From: Motacilla alba alba
Taxonomy: Eukaryota; Chordata; Aves; Passeriformes; Motacillidae
Direction: 5' to 3'
NCBI RefSeq assembly: GCF_015832195.1
Contig: NC_052019.1
Coordinates: 44,519,016-44,583,015, forward strand
DNA length: 64,000 nt
A program made the translations under genes and the position numbers. Below the pieces are notes generated by a model. The model saw only the letters and a program-made list of their open reading frames with translations, was not told where the DNA came from and searched no databases. This document shows, one piece after another, positions 49,660-60,190 of the stretch. The number at the start of each line of letters is the position of its first letter. Positions within the stretch are counted from its first letter, which is position 1.

Positions 49660-52600
49660 CAGAGGAGTTCCTATTTTTTTTTTTCAGGATTATTTGCAAA
49701 TATTGCTGTCTGTTGCTTAAACACACAGGGTACATCTGACTAAATATTTTCACTCCTTGGTTTGTGACCTAAGACAGAAATCTGAGGCTATTTTAAGCAA
49801 TGCTTTTATAGCTGTATGTATTCAGTGAGCTGAGCAATCTTCAGAAGAGCGACAGAAAAGCAGAACTGGAAGAAACCAAGTCCAGCTTTAAAAATGGAAA
49901 ACAAAAAAAAAAAACAAAGTCCCTGCTAGTATTGCTGCAGGCAATCCAAAAGGCATGTCTGAGCTGCTTCTAATCATATCAGCCCTACTCCCCAGCAGGA
50001 GGTGAGGGAGGAAGCGTGACACTAAACTGACAAACATACCTTTTATTTCACATCAGCCAGACTACCATGCTGAGAGACGTGATTCAGTCTTCTCTTTAGG
50101 AAAACTCACTCTGGCCTATTGGGAGCATCGTTTTAGCAACCAATCAGTATGATCCCAATTAGAGAGAAGCCAAAGCCTGTGACAAGCCCCTCAACAAGGG
50201 TTGGATCCCGCATCACAGCCTGCAAACATACCCTCCTCTACCATTACTGTCCCTCCTGGCAATGTATCCCACTCCAAAGTCGCCTGCTCACGTGTGCCAC
50301 TTTGCCAAGCAATGTGTCCTGCAACACAGCACAGGTGGGAAGGATGTGACCTCAGTGTTGCATGAAGCAAAAGGAGGCTATGGAGAAGGTAACAGACCTG
50401 TGCACTCCCAAGTCTGCTTACAGTAAGTGGTTATATGCAACTGTGAATACATCAAAAATAATTTTAATTTCAACCAGACAAATTTGCAGCGGCTCAGCAA
50501 GTGAGAGCATGCACAAGCCAAATGGCCCAAGTCCAGATTAAGAGAGACCACATGTTGCATCAAGATGTCTGAGCTACCATGGTACTCTGCAGCTGGAAAA
50601 AACACTTTCCAGCAAGAGACACCTTGCTGTGACTTTTAATCACTGTGTACATGAACCACCACACTTTTACAAGACAAAAGGGTGCTGTGTAGAGATGGAC
50701 TACTACTTGATCACTTAATTGCCTTTAATTGTTACAGTTTAAATCACAGAGGTATTGATTTCTCAGAAAGACCTCCAGACCTTTCACTGGGTTCTACCTC
50801 AAAGTGAACTAACAAGTGTTGGGGAATGAAGTCTGCAATATATTGAAAGCTATGTATCACCCTTGGACTCTATTAAAGAAGAACATATGCAAAACATTAA
50901 TATAAGCCATAGCAAGATCAGCTGTCAATCCTTGATTTTCCTTGGAGTAAATTTTAGGGGGTTTCTTCAGTGGCTCAACTCCAAATGTCAGAATCTCAAT
51001 TTTTGTTCAAAATAAAAATCTCAGTACTCTGGAAATGAAAAATACAGGATGCCATCAAAATTCAAACAGAAATAAAAAAAAATAAAAAAGAAGAAGCAAA
51101 ATTAAAATATAACATCCAAAGACAAAGAAAATAATTCTGAAAAACAAAGATTGCTATGCCAAAGCTATGATTTTTCACTCAGTTTCTGAGCACTTGAGAT
51201 CAGCAGGGTGAGAACATAATTATAAAGGAAACCCAGTACCTTCCAAGTTCATCATTTGCCCAAGAAGCCAAAGTCCAAATAAATTTAGCAGAATGGATGA
51301 GAAGGAGCAAGATTTTGAGAACACAGCAGTGAAATGGTAATAAATTCTTCCTTTGTGTTATTTTGCAAAGAGTCTTAGTACTATTAAAAATAACTTTATT
51401 TCACCAAAGACTCAGTGACAGAATTATTGCGTGCCAACCTAAATTACAGCCCTGTCAACAAAAGCCTTAAGACAGGAAAAGACATTATTGCAACCTGTGG
51501 CAGTGGGAAGTAGCCAAGATGGTTTAATACAAAAACGTAGGTGGTGCCCTGCACCCTTCTAGTAAAAATCAACGGGACTGAAGTTTAGTGATCTGCCCAG
51601 AAAGCAGCATAAATGGCAACACTTATCAGCACTGTGGTTTCTAATGAATGCTCCTAAAACCATGGATGGCAGATCTTCAGCACACTTAGTCCAGCAGGGC
51701 TTTGCAGCCCTTGTGAGGCATACAAAGGGAAGAGGATTGTGCAAGGCTATGGTACAAGCCCTAAACATTTTTCTCAGAGAGTTATGCAATTTTTGAAAAA
51801 TACTAACTCTCAGCAGAGAGCCAGTTTACTTTTAAGGTGCCAGTTCTCCTTAGGGCAAAGCAATATTTGAAAATGTTAAATGACTGACACCTGAGAGTTT
51901 AAAAATAGGGAGAAATATTTCTGAAAACCGCAAGTTTCTGGGTTTGCCATTGTTGGGTTTTCCTGTGCTTTCTCATCTTCACATTTTGAGACAAGAACCT
52001 CTGAATTTTTCTGCTTAATGTGAAAACAGAGTATATTGCAGCATATTTCCTTCAGCAGAAGTCATTCTCTGCATAACTGTGTAACAAACATTCCAGCTCT
52101 TTGGATCTGCAGACCCTCAACTGAGGAGCAAGCAGTGATATTTATGCAAGGTCATAGACCCATTTAATGGAAATTGATGTTATGGTTCCCCAGGTTGCCA
52201 CACATTTGTGGGGGAAATCACTTTCACCTTGATCTGAACTAACTCCCAGGTGACTTCAAGCAGAAATAAAAAGACCCCTAAATGTTTTGTGGATTAGTGG
52301 ATTCCCACCTCTGTAAAACAGGTTCCTGTCAGTTTGCCAGGTTGGGAGGCTCAAATACAAGTGGAACAGGGAACTGTATTGATACCTTAGAGCAAATCAG
52401 TCACTCCTCCTTCTGTTACTACTAACCCTGATAGCCCAGACTAGCCCAGAATTTTAATTCATGTCACAGGGAAAATTAATCAGCTTGAGTTTGGCGCTGC
52501 CCTCTCCAGTTGCACATGGGACAACCACAGGGCTAAGAAGCTGTAACAAGCTCAGTAATTAATCCTCTTTTTTCTGTTCTAAGCTAGGTATGTAAGGCAA

Positions 52601-53152
52601 GCAGGTAGGCAGTGAAGACATAGTGTCCATGATGGGACAAGGATAGGACTAACAGGATAGACCCACTGTCTAAAGAGAGCCACCAGGGGAAGTAGAAAGT
52701 AGGAGACTTGTCTGTTACAGAGTTAAGTCTCAGGCAAACTTTCACATTTCAATATATACTCCTCTTACTTTAATTCCTGTTGAAAATGATGCATTCAGAG
52801 CATTTGGAATAATTGTATCAACACAGAAATTCCTCATAAGTAGCAGCTGCTGTTGCAAAGGTTAAAAATCAGGGGGGCTGGTTATTACTGACATTTAAAC
52901 CACTGTGTATTTTAAAGGGATGTATTTTTCCATAGACATTTGAGTAAGGACTGAGTGCAAAATACTCTCAGCATAGGTATGCCCACAAGCTGGCACCTTT
53001 CAGCTCCCCTTCCTTCAGGCAGCAAGATGTGAACAAGCGATTCAAAGACCTCTTCCACTTGTCTTCCAGTACTTTTTTCCAGGTGTCTAAGCATCTTCCA
53101 TCATTACAGGTGGGAAATGATTGCATCCATGATAATTAGGATCCACTTGTTG

Positions 53153-53169
53153 TTATTATTATTATTATT
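53153..53169 (+). repeat. (TTA)n microsatellite
   Basis: Five to six TTA units lie between TTGTTG and GTCAATTG. Confidence 0.95.
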
Positions 53170-53874
53170 GTCAATTGCTATAATCAACATAAATCGGAAG
53201 CTTTCCTTCCTGGTGCTCCGCCGCAGCTTTGCTGAGGAAATGTGCAACACACAGCACCTCATGCAGTAACTCAACAACAAATGCAGCCTGTTAAGGCTCC
53301 TGGCACCATGTTCTACTGCTGACCTGCTCACAGACACGTACCAGGTACTTAGTGCTGGAGACTGAGCAGTGCTTAAAACATTGTTGCTTTAGGTGTCTCC
53401 ACACCTGGCAATTTCAAGTGATCCATATATAATCAATGTAAAAAACTTGGAGATATACAAGAAGCTACGCTTTTCATCTTGGTGATATGAAAAGGAAGGT
53501 CGTGACATAAAGGAAATGACCAAAGAGATTACATTCAGGAAGAATAAAAGTTGTTTGAAGCAAAGATTTAGTTGCATTTGGAGCATGAAGAATAAACTGA
53601 AAAAGGGGAATTAGGAGAACTGTGACAGATACATGTTTATACACAGATGTGAGGGGCTGGATTTGTTTATTCTTCTATTTATTTGCAATTGTTGTCTCAA
53701 ATGGAAATAAAAGGATGCAGAGCAATCCATGAAACTTGAACTGATTCAGCAGAAATTAGATGAAAAAGACTAGAAAACATAAATAGATGCTCATTTAAGA
53801 CTGCAACAGATCCAGCAGGTAAAGATTCAATATAAGACTCAAAAGACTGCAAATCCTTAACAGAAGGGTGAAAC

Positions 53875-53901
53875 AATATAGATATGCATTTTATCTATAT
53901 T
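53875..53901. repeat. perfect 10-bp inverted repeat, 7-nt loop
   Basis: AATATAGATA (53875-53884) pairs exactly with TATCTATATT (53892-53901) across TGCATTT. Confidence 0.95.
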
Positions 53902-55710
53902 CTAATATATTGTATTCTGTATCTGTGTATTTATAGAGCTGAAATAGAGTTAAATGAGAGCCAAACTTCATTAGGACATTCTACGTAGTAAACTTCAAAA
54001 AGCTGGATCCTAAAAGATTCTTAACTGCTCTGTCTTTAGAAATTAAACAGCAAAGGTAACAGAAACATTTGAGGCCTGCAACATTCCTCCTGCATCCTTC
54101 TCCTTTAGCTCCTGAAAACAAAAGAGTTTATTTTATGGGACTTCAGCCATAATAGTAATGAAATGAGTAAGACTCTTCCCAAATAATACCTCTCTTTCCC
54201 ACACTCCTCCACTGAAATATATCTGTATCAAAAATGAAGACCCCCAGACAGAGCCACTAGGAAAGCCATTTAAATTTTTAAAATCCGATCTTTTGGCACT
54301 TCACTGTCCCCATTAAAATTTCATTCATCCATCCATAATTTTAAGACTTGTCCACATTACATGTCTCACGTTTGGACCCTGACAGACTGAGGGACATGCC
54401 TGAAAGCAAAGCATCAGTGGTGCAGGTGGTCCTTTGTAGGTAGCGACGGCTGTGTCTTGACTGCTAATTTCAATTTTACAGCCTGCAACTGAATCCCAGA
54501 ACAGTCCTGTTTTCTTTTCTCTTTAGTAAGAAGGAAAACCACACATGTTACTGCTAGAAGCAAGCCAGGCAGTGCAGACTATGCAGCGGGTACCTGGCAG
54601 TGAGGCGACTGAGCTAACACAGGGGAAGCAACTTCTATGGTCTTTTGGAGTGAGTGAGGATTGTGCCAAGCCCTAATGTTCCATACAAAGGAAATGAATA
54701 CACTCAACATATTTTACAGCTCAGGGAAAAATGTTGGTTCATTTTTCCTCAAATGAGGTGTTTAGCTCTGTTAACTGGACATTTTTAGATTTATTACCAT
54801 GTCAAGTCCAAGAGAGCCACCAGTTTAACTCTCAATTCAGACAAAACACTGTTTGGAAGGACAGAGAGAAGAGCACGAATTTGAAGTAGGCAAGAATTTT
54901 CTAAAAATGCATTCACTCCAATAGACTTGAGCCAGTAAGGCACATCAGGAGAATGCAATTTTCTTGGGAGTTTGAAGGCAGACACTAGATTAGAAAATAT
55001 CATTCCAGTTTAGAAACCTATATATAGTCAAGCATAGGAAGGCTAATATATGGAGAAGAGAATAATGCTACAGCTCCTGCTTCTTGCCTGAGAGCAAGCA
55101 AAAGTGTTTGGGGCCCAACGCAGCTTGGATTTCTACATAGTGTTTTCAAAGGTTGCTTGGGCTCTATGTTTAATAGGATTTAAATCCCCAAGTGCACTGC
55201 AATTCCTTAGCTGTGCTAGGATCAGTTATGTTCTAAATGCTTCAAGGTCAGAGTCCAATATCAATAACTCCTGCTGAGCAGCCCCTTAAAACACCATTTC
55301 TACAAATTTCACTGTAATCATTCACAGAGTAATATCTAATACCCAAAACTGTATCCTGCTTACCTCCTCATCCATCTAAAGGGCAAGGAAAGAAGAAAAA
55401 GAGAGTTTACTACAACCATAGAATCATTAGGGGTAAAAATTACACCTAATATTGAGTCCAACCATTAACTCAGCACCGCCATGGTCATCACTAAACCACG
55501 TCCTTAAGTGCCACATCTGCACGTCTTTTAAATACCTCCAGAGATGGTGATTCTACTGCTTCCCTGGGCAGCCTGTTCCAATGCATGACCACCCTTTCCT
55601 TGAAGAAATTTTTCCTAATATCCAATTTAAATTTACACAGGTGGAACTTGAGGTAATTTCCTCTCATCTTGTCACTTTTTACCTGGGCGAAGATATTGAC
55701 CCCTTCCTGG

Positions 55711-56316
55711 CTACATCCTCTTTTCAGGTGTTGTAGAGAGCAATAAGGTCACTCTTTTCTCCAGGCTAAACAACCCCAGCCCTCTCAACCAATCCTCACT
55801 TGTGCCCGAAATTCTCCACCAGCTCTGCTGCTCTTCTCTGGACATGCTCCAGCACCTCAATGTCTTTCTTGTAGTGAGCAGCCCAGAACTAAACACAGGA
55901 TTTGAGGTGTGTCCTCACCAATGCCACGAATGGCAGGACAATCACTGCCCTGATCCTGCTGGCCCCACACTATTTTTGACACAAGCCAGGATAGAGTTGG
56001 CCATGAATGCATTGCCACATGGGCACACTGCTGGCTCATGTTCAGATGACAGTCGACCACCACCTCCAAGTCCTTTTCTGCCAGGCAGCTTTCCAGCCCT
56101 TATTTCCTTAGCCTGTAGCAGTGCCTGGGGTTGTTGTGACCCAAGTGCAGGATGCAGCACTTTGCCTTGTTGAACCTCATACTTGTCTTGGCCATGTCTT
56201 GGCCCCATCATGGGCCAACTTGTCTTGGCCCATGGATGCAGCTGGTCCAGATCCCTCTGCAGAGCCTTACTAACCTCCAGCAGGTCAACCCTCCCAACCA
56301 ACCTGGTGTTGTCTGT
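55711..56316 (-). pseudogene. CR1 ORF2 C-terminal remnant, frameshifted
   Basis: Minus-strand frames between 56316 and 55711 show ORF2 text of CR1 in several pieces. These are Arg-Val-Asp-Leu-Leu-Glu-Val with Lys-Ala-Leu-Gln-Arg-Asp-Leu-Asp (from about 56292), Ala-Asn/Met-Ser-Ile-Leu-Ala-Cys-Val-Lys-Asn-Ser-Val (near 56000-55970), Leu-Asn-Met-Ser-Gln-Gln-Cys-Ala (near 56050, another frame), and Gly-Leu-Phe-Ser-Leu-Glu-Lys-Arg (near 55765). Changes of frame between pieces show indels. The catalytic Ala-Asp-Asp-Thr motif (minus codons 56316-56305) reads Thr-Asp-Asn-Thr, losing the second aspartate. Confidence 0.75.
56181..56232 (+). repeat. internal duplication within CR1 (37-bp period)
   Basis: (A)TGTCTTGGCC occurs three times, at 56181-56193 (ACTTGTCTTGGCC), 56194-56204 and 56218-56230. 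The first and third copies are 37 bp apart and share ACTTGTCTTGGCC. I do not know this duplication from standard CR1. Confidence 0.8.
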
Positions 56317-56418
56317 TAACTGACTGAGAGTGCACTCAACCCCCTTGTTCCCTCAACCCCCCCATTGGTAAAGATTTTAAGCAGGGCTGACCCCAAAAAT
56401 GAGCCCTGGGGAGTCCCA

Positions 56419-56664
56419 CTAGTGATTATCTGCCAGCTGGATGTAAATCCATTCACCAACACCCTCTGGGCTCAGGCACCCGCCCAGTTTTTTCACCCAG
56501 GGAACAATGCACCTTTCCAAGCCATGACCAGACAGCTTCTCCAACAGAATGCTGGGGGAAACAGTGTCAAAGGCTTTGCTGAAGTCTAAGCAGACAACAT
56601 TCATAGCTTTTCCCTCATCCACCAAATGGGTAACTTTGCCATAGAAGCACATCAAGTTGATCAA
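56419..56664 (-). pseudogene. CR1 ORF2 reverse-transcriptase fragment
   Basis: An 81-codon minus-strand open segment contains Val-Asp-Glu-Gly-Lys-Ala followed by VVCLDFSKAFDTVS, the palm motif A of non-LTR reverse transcriptases, and then Leu-Leu-Glu-Lys-Leu and a Trp-Val-Lys segment. This identifies the non-LTR retrotransposon clade (CR1). The fragment has no intact N-terminus or endonuclease and is disrupted downstream. Confidence 0.88.
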
Positions 56665-56743
56665 GCAGGACCTGCCTTTCCCATGCTGGCTGGGCCTGAT
56701 CCCCTGGTTGTCCTATACATGCTGTGACATGGCACTCTAGGTG

Positions 56744-56776
56744 CCATAATACTCTCCATAATACTCTCCGTAATAC
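56744..56776 (+). repeat. 12-bp tandem repeat (CCATAATACTCT)n at the CR1 5' edge
   Basis: Two perfect units (56744-56755, 56756-56767) are followed by a partial third, CCGTAATAC. A related CCATAATAC word lies at about 56816. The array sits at the truncation boundary of the CR1 copy, so local duplication probably began within CR1 sequence. Confidence 0.9.
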
Positions 56777-59223
56777 CAACATATAATGTAATATCTCCCA
56801 AGTGAAGTTAAGTGTCCCATAATACTTTTTTACTATCCCCTACAGCATCAGTGATTGCTGTCAAGCCCATCTATTACCATAGTAACAACAGGATACAGTA
56901 GGGGGCTATACTGTTTAAAAAAAATGAAGCAAAAATCTGTAGCTGAAAGTTAGAATGTGAAGGGTCTGATTTAATGCTTAAGGGAACAAAAGGAGGAGCT
57001 GCTGTACTGCTGGGCAAGCAGGAGCAAAGGAGCCAAAAGAACCCTGACCAGACAGCAAAATGGACAATCTCAATCCCACTCCTCCAGTGGATCGGCAAGC
57101 CAGTTTCTGCCTTAAGAGCCAGTGATCAGCAGCAAAAGTCTCCAGTGCTTTACAGCCTGGTGATACAAAACCCACAGCAGCTCTTACACTAATGCAGAGC
57201 ATCAATGTGTTCTGCACTTACTGGGCTAATATTTATTTGTGCATAAACAGATGCCAGGTCTGAAATGCTCATGGTGTGGCATTTAATTCAAGAAGCAACA
57301 GGAATGACCCTGCTTTTATGAACAGCTGTAAAATCATGCTGGTGTGGGACTCAGGTGCTTTGCACCCCCTGAAGTGTTTTGCAAAAGGCTCAGAGAGCAG
57401 ATGCTGGGCTGCTAACCAAACCAAAAAGCAAATAACGCCGGGCATGGGGAGGGGGCAAACAGGACTAATGAAACCTTAAAAATGTGCTTGATGGTTTCCA
57501 CAGCCAGGGCATCCTTCTGAGTGACAAATAATTCATTTTTTACCAGCTCCTGTTGCCTAAAGATAAGTCTCTTGGTTGTTTTCAGTGAAACCTACATTAA
57601 CCAAAGTATTTTCAAACAGAAAACCAGATGCAATGGGGCCTGCCCCAGACTGTGACAGGGACACAGGGGTTAATTATGATTGATGGCATATCACTCTTCA
57701 TAAAGCATCCACTTGCCACATCAGGTGTTTTTGCTGTCATTTATGAAGCAATGCTGGAGATGCCAGCAAGAAATGTCTGGGGTCAAGGAGAAAGGGACAG
57801 TGGTATGAAACAGCCAATTAAGTTTCCCCTGCTTGCCAGGAGGAGGAAATAGAAATGCACATTAGGCAAAAGTCACAGAGTGATATTTTTTGTTGTGTTT
57901 TCATGCTATCTATGGTACCACAGAGCTGCTTTTATTGAGGAACACCAAGATGAGGAGGCAGCTGCCAGGTTAAACTGTAGCTCATCATGGATGAAGTTGG
58001 GAGGGATACACAGAGCCACGTGTCTGCTGCGGGCTGCTGAGGAACATGTGACTACCACCACTGCTGCAAAACCATTTCAGACATGACTTTGCCACACAAT
58101 TAACATTGCTTCTCTAGGGGCTACATGCTACTCATCTACTTCCTAATGTATCTTTGTACAGGAAAGTTCTAGGAAGTTCTAGTATATGGGAATTGGTGTG
58201 AAAACACACTTGGGCCCTTGGGATTTTTGTCACTTCTATCTAGTAATGGATATATGCGGCATATGCACACACACACACAGAGAAACACAGGTACCCTGTG
58301 TTCAAGTGTTGGCTTGTTTAAGGTGTAATAAAGGCCTGGACTAAGTATTTCAGAAAACAAAGGAAATGAGATGCAAGCCTCTCATGCTTAAAACATGCTC
58401 ACTGCTACATGGTGTGCTTTATCTGTCTTCTTTTGCATATTAATCCCTTCTACAGCAGCTTTCATACTAGACACATCGAAGACACTGACATAAGCTAGTG
58501 CTGCTGTGCTGAAGCCTGGTAAAAATATGAGCAAGTGGTGAGCTGGAGAGCCAGGGAGGAAGGATGAGGCGCTGTTCTCCGCTATAACTATTCATGGTTG
58601 TGTGGCACTTCTCTGCTGGGCATGACTTCATACATGACAGCCGTAGCCATCGTCTTCTGTGACTAACAAAAATGGATCAATGTTAAATGAACTATTGTCC
58701 TGCACTTTATCTATTTTATGGGTTAGACCAACTTATTCTATTTTTAATGAAAAATCAAGATAATAAAGCTCATAAATTCATAAAGGGAATAGGATATGCT
58801 GAGCCTCATATTGAACAAGCTGTGTAATTTCATGTGTGGGGTTCTTTATCGTCCTGTTTGAGTAATCTTTTTTTTTTTTTCTCTGCTATTTAAACTAATC
58901 AGAGCCATTTCAGGGAAGGAACAAGGTAAAAAGGAGGAGTCCTCTGAGCTCAGTTCCAGGAGAGAAGCAGCTATCAGACAGTCCAGAAAGCTTTTGCACA
59001 CTATTTTGAAGGGTTTTGCCTGCCATTAAGGATAAACAGAGCACATCTGGAGAGCACCTTTCACTGTCTCCTACATGTCCTCAATTTGAATTAACCCACC
59101 CACCATAGCAAATTCCATGTCCAGCAGTATGTGTGTGCAGAGCTGCTAAGGAGGCAGATTTGAGCATGTCAGATTTGAATGGCACATGATTTGCACCCAC
59201 ACAGGATCCTCAGAGTAGGTAAA
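56777..59223. other. no gene seen
   Basis: No supported gene. A (CA)n run lies at 58265-58279 and a T13 run at 58868-58880. 58585-58870 is repeat-free AT-rich DNA with TAAT-type words that could be a conserved non-coding element. Confidence 0.6.
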
Positions 59224-59267
59224 TCCTCAGAGTGTTCACTCAGATGAGAGGGGGAACACTCTGAGGA
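59206..59267. repeat. 14-bp perfect inverted repeat with a nested direct repeat
   Basis: TCCTCAGAGTGTTC (59224-59237) and GAACACTCTGAGGA (59254-59267) are exact reverse complements around a 16-nt loop. ATCCTCAGAGT also occurs directly repeated at 59206-59216 and 59223-59233. Confidence 0.95.
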
Positions 59268-59440
59268 GAGCCTGATGCCTGCGCTGCTGGGAAACAGGGT
59301 GGTGCTGGATGGGTCCTGTCTCAAAGTGTGGCCTGTCCAACTAACTTTTCAAGACTTTTTATCCTAAGCTTGCAGCTCTGACATTTCTTCACAGAGAAAC
59401 AATCAATTTTGAAACAAGGGATCGTTTTTAGGAGATCATC

Positions 59441-59470
59441 TGTATCTGTGTGTGTGTGCGTGTGCATGTG
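59441..59470 (+). repeat. imperfect (TG)n microsatellite
   Basis: TGTATCTGTGTGTGTGTGCG continues as TGTGCATGTG, an interrupted TG repeat. Confidence 0.9.
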
Positions 59471-59509
59471 TAAAAATAAACAACTTCTACATTAGTTGCA
59501 GAGAAGTGA

Positions 59510-60190
59510 ACAAATTAATTACCTGCTGTTTTCAGCCAGTCATGAATAATTCAAATTCCCCTGTGTCGGTGGATCTAATTAGTAATCATCCAAACTATTC
59601 TTAAATTATCTAGTTTGGAGTTACTTGCATAGCAACGACATTCATTTCCGATAGCATTATTAATCCATTTGCCAGTGTGAGATTGCCAGGGCAGAGGCAG
59701 TGGGAAGCCATACCATCAGTTAATGTTATTAATGTTTCTTTAACAATTAACCTATCCGGTGCTCAGGGACAAACAGCATATGTAATGTAGAGATATTTTT
59801 AAAGCTCTGTGGATATGTGCCATACGTCCCGCTGATTCGGCCACCTTGAAATGCAAGGAGCTGTCATTAGCGAAGGCTTGACCCTGAATGTGCAAATTGC
59901 ACAGGAGCCAAGAGAAAATATGAAATAATAGAGTTACCAAGATATCTTAGAAACAGTTGAGGTATGACTCACTTCAAAAAGTGACTTCGCAAATGCAAGG
60001 CTCATTGGAGCACTTATCACGGTTTCCCACTTAAGTAATAAAGATTTGTAATTTGTTTTCTGTGATGCTAACTTTAAGATTCCCAAATGCAACCCATCTC
60101 TAAAGCCCACACAAGGTCCTTTCCTACTTCGCTTATCCTGTGAATCCACAATCAGTTCTTTTGAAAAGGAAAATGGCAGTTTAGTGTACC
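59510..60190. other. possible conserved non-coding element cluster
   Basis: The stretch is repeat-free and dense in homeodomain-type words (AATTAATTACC, CTAATTAGTAATCAT, GTTAATGTTATTAATG, AACAATTAACC). It also retains scattered CpGs (TGTCGGTGG, CATACGTCCCGC, TTCGGCC, AGCGAAGG), unusual here. This combination is typical of vertebrate developmental enhancers. A minus-strand acceptor (GCAATTTGCACATTCAG) with an open frame lies inside (59752-59888), so a coding exon is an alternative. Confidence 0.27.

Larger units (their letters stand above)
49660..55416. other. no gene seen
   Basis: No supported gene. It contains a T11 run at 49674-49684 directly after the hairpin and ending in TTTCAG, an A12 run at 49903-49914, an A-rich block at 51071-51098, the TTA repeat and a 10-bp hairpin (both listed). 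52440-52570 has a TTTGGCGCTGCC word in otherwise CpG-poor sequence. Confidence 0.6.
55417..56776 (-). mobile_element. CR1 LINE, 5'-truncated, minus strand
   Basis: The element reads 5' to 3' from about 56776 down to 55417. Its 3' end is the CR1-type ATGATTCTATGG (plus-strand CCATAGAATCAT, 55416-55427). Above it come the 3' UTR (GGTTGGACTCAATATTAGG, read on minus) and the conserved 'ggaacaggctgcccaggga' segment (plus-strand TCCCTGGGCAGCCTGTTCC, 55561-55579). The C-terminal half of ORF2 follows, then reverse-transcriptase palm text. Chicken-type CR1 is about 4.5 kb, so this copy of about 1.36 kb is strongly 5'-truncated, as is usual. It carries frameshifts, a mutated catalytic motif and internal tandem duplications, and is immobile. 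The upstream limit is blurred by a 12-bp repeat. Confidence 0.93.

Noticed and set aside
55802..56173. 123-codon plus-strand frame
   Set aside because: It lies antisense to the CR1 element and is a shadow of its ORF2 sequence.
53161..59470. Additional CR1 copies
   Set aside because: I looked for the 3' ATTCTATG end and the 'cctgttccaatg' segment elsewhere. Short words such as GAATCATAGAG at 33101-33111 lack any supporting flank.
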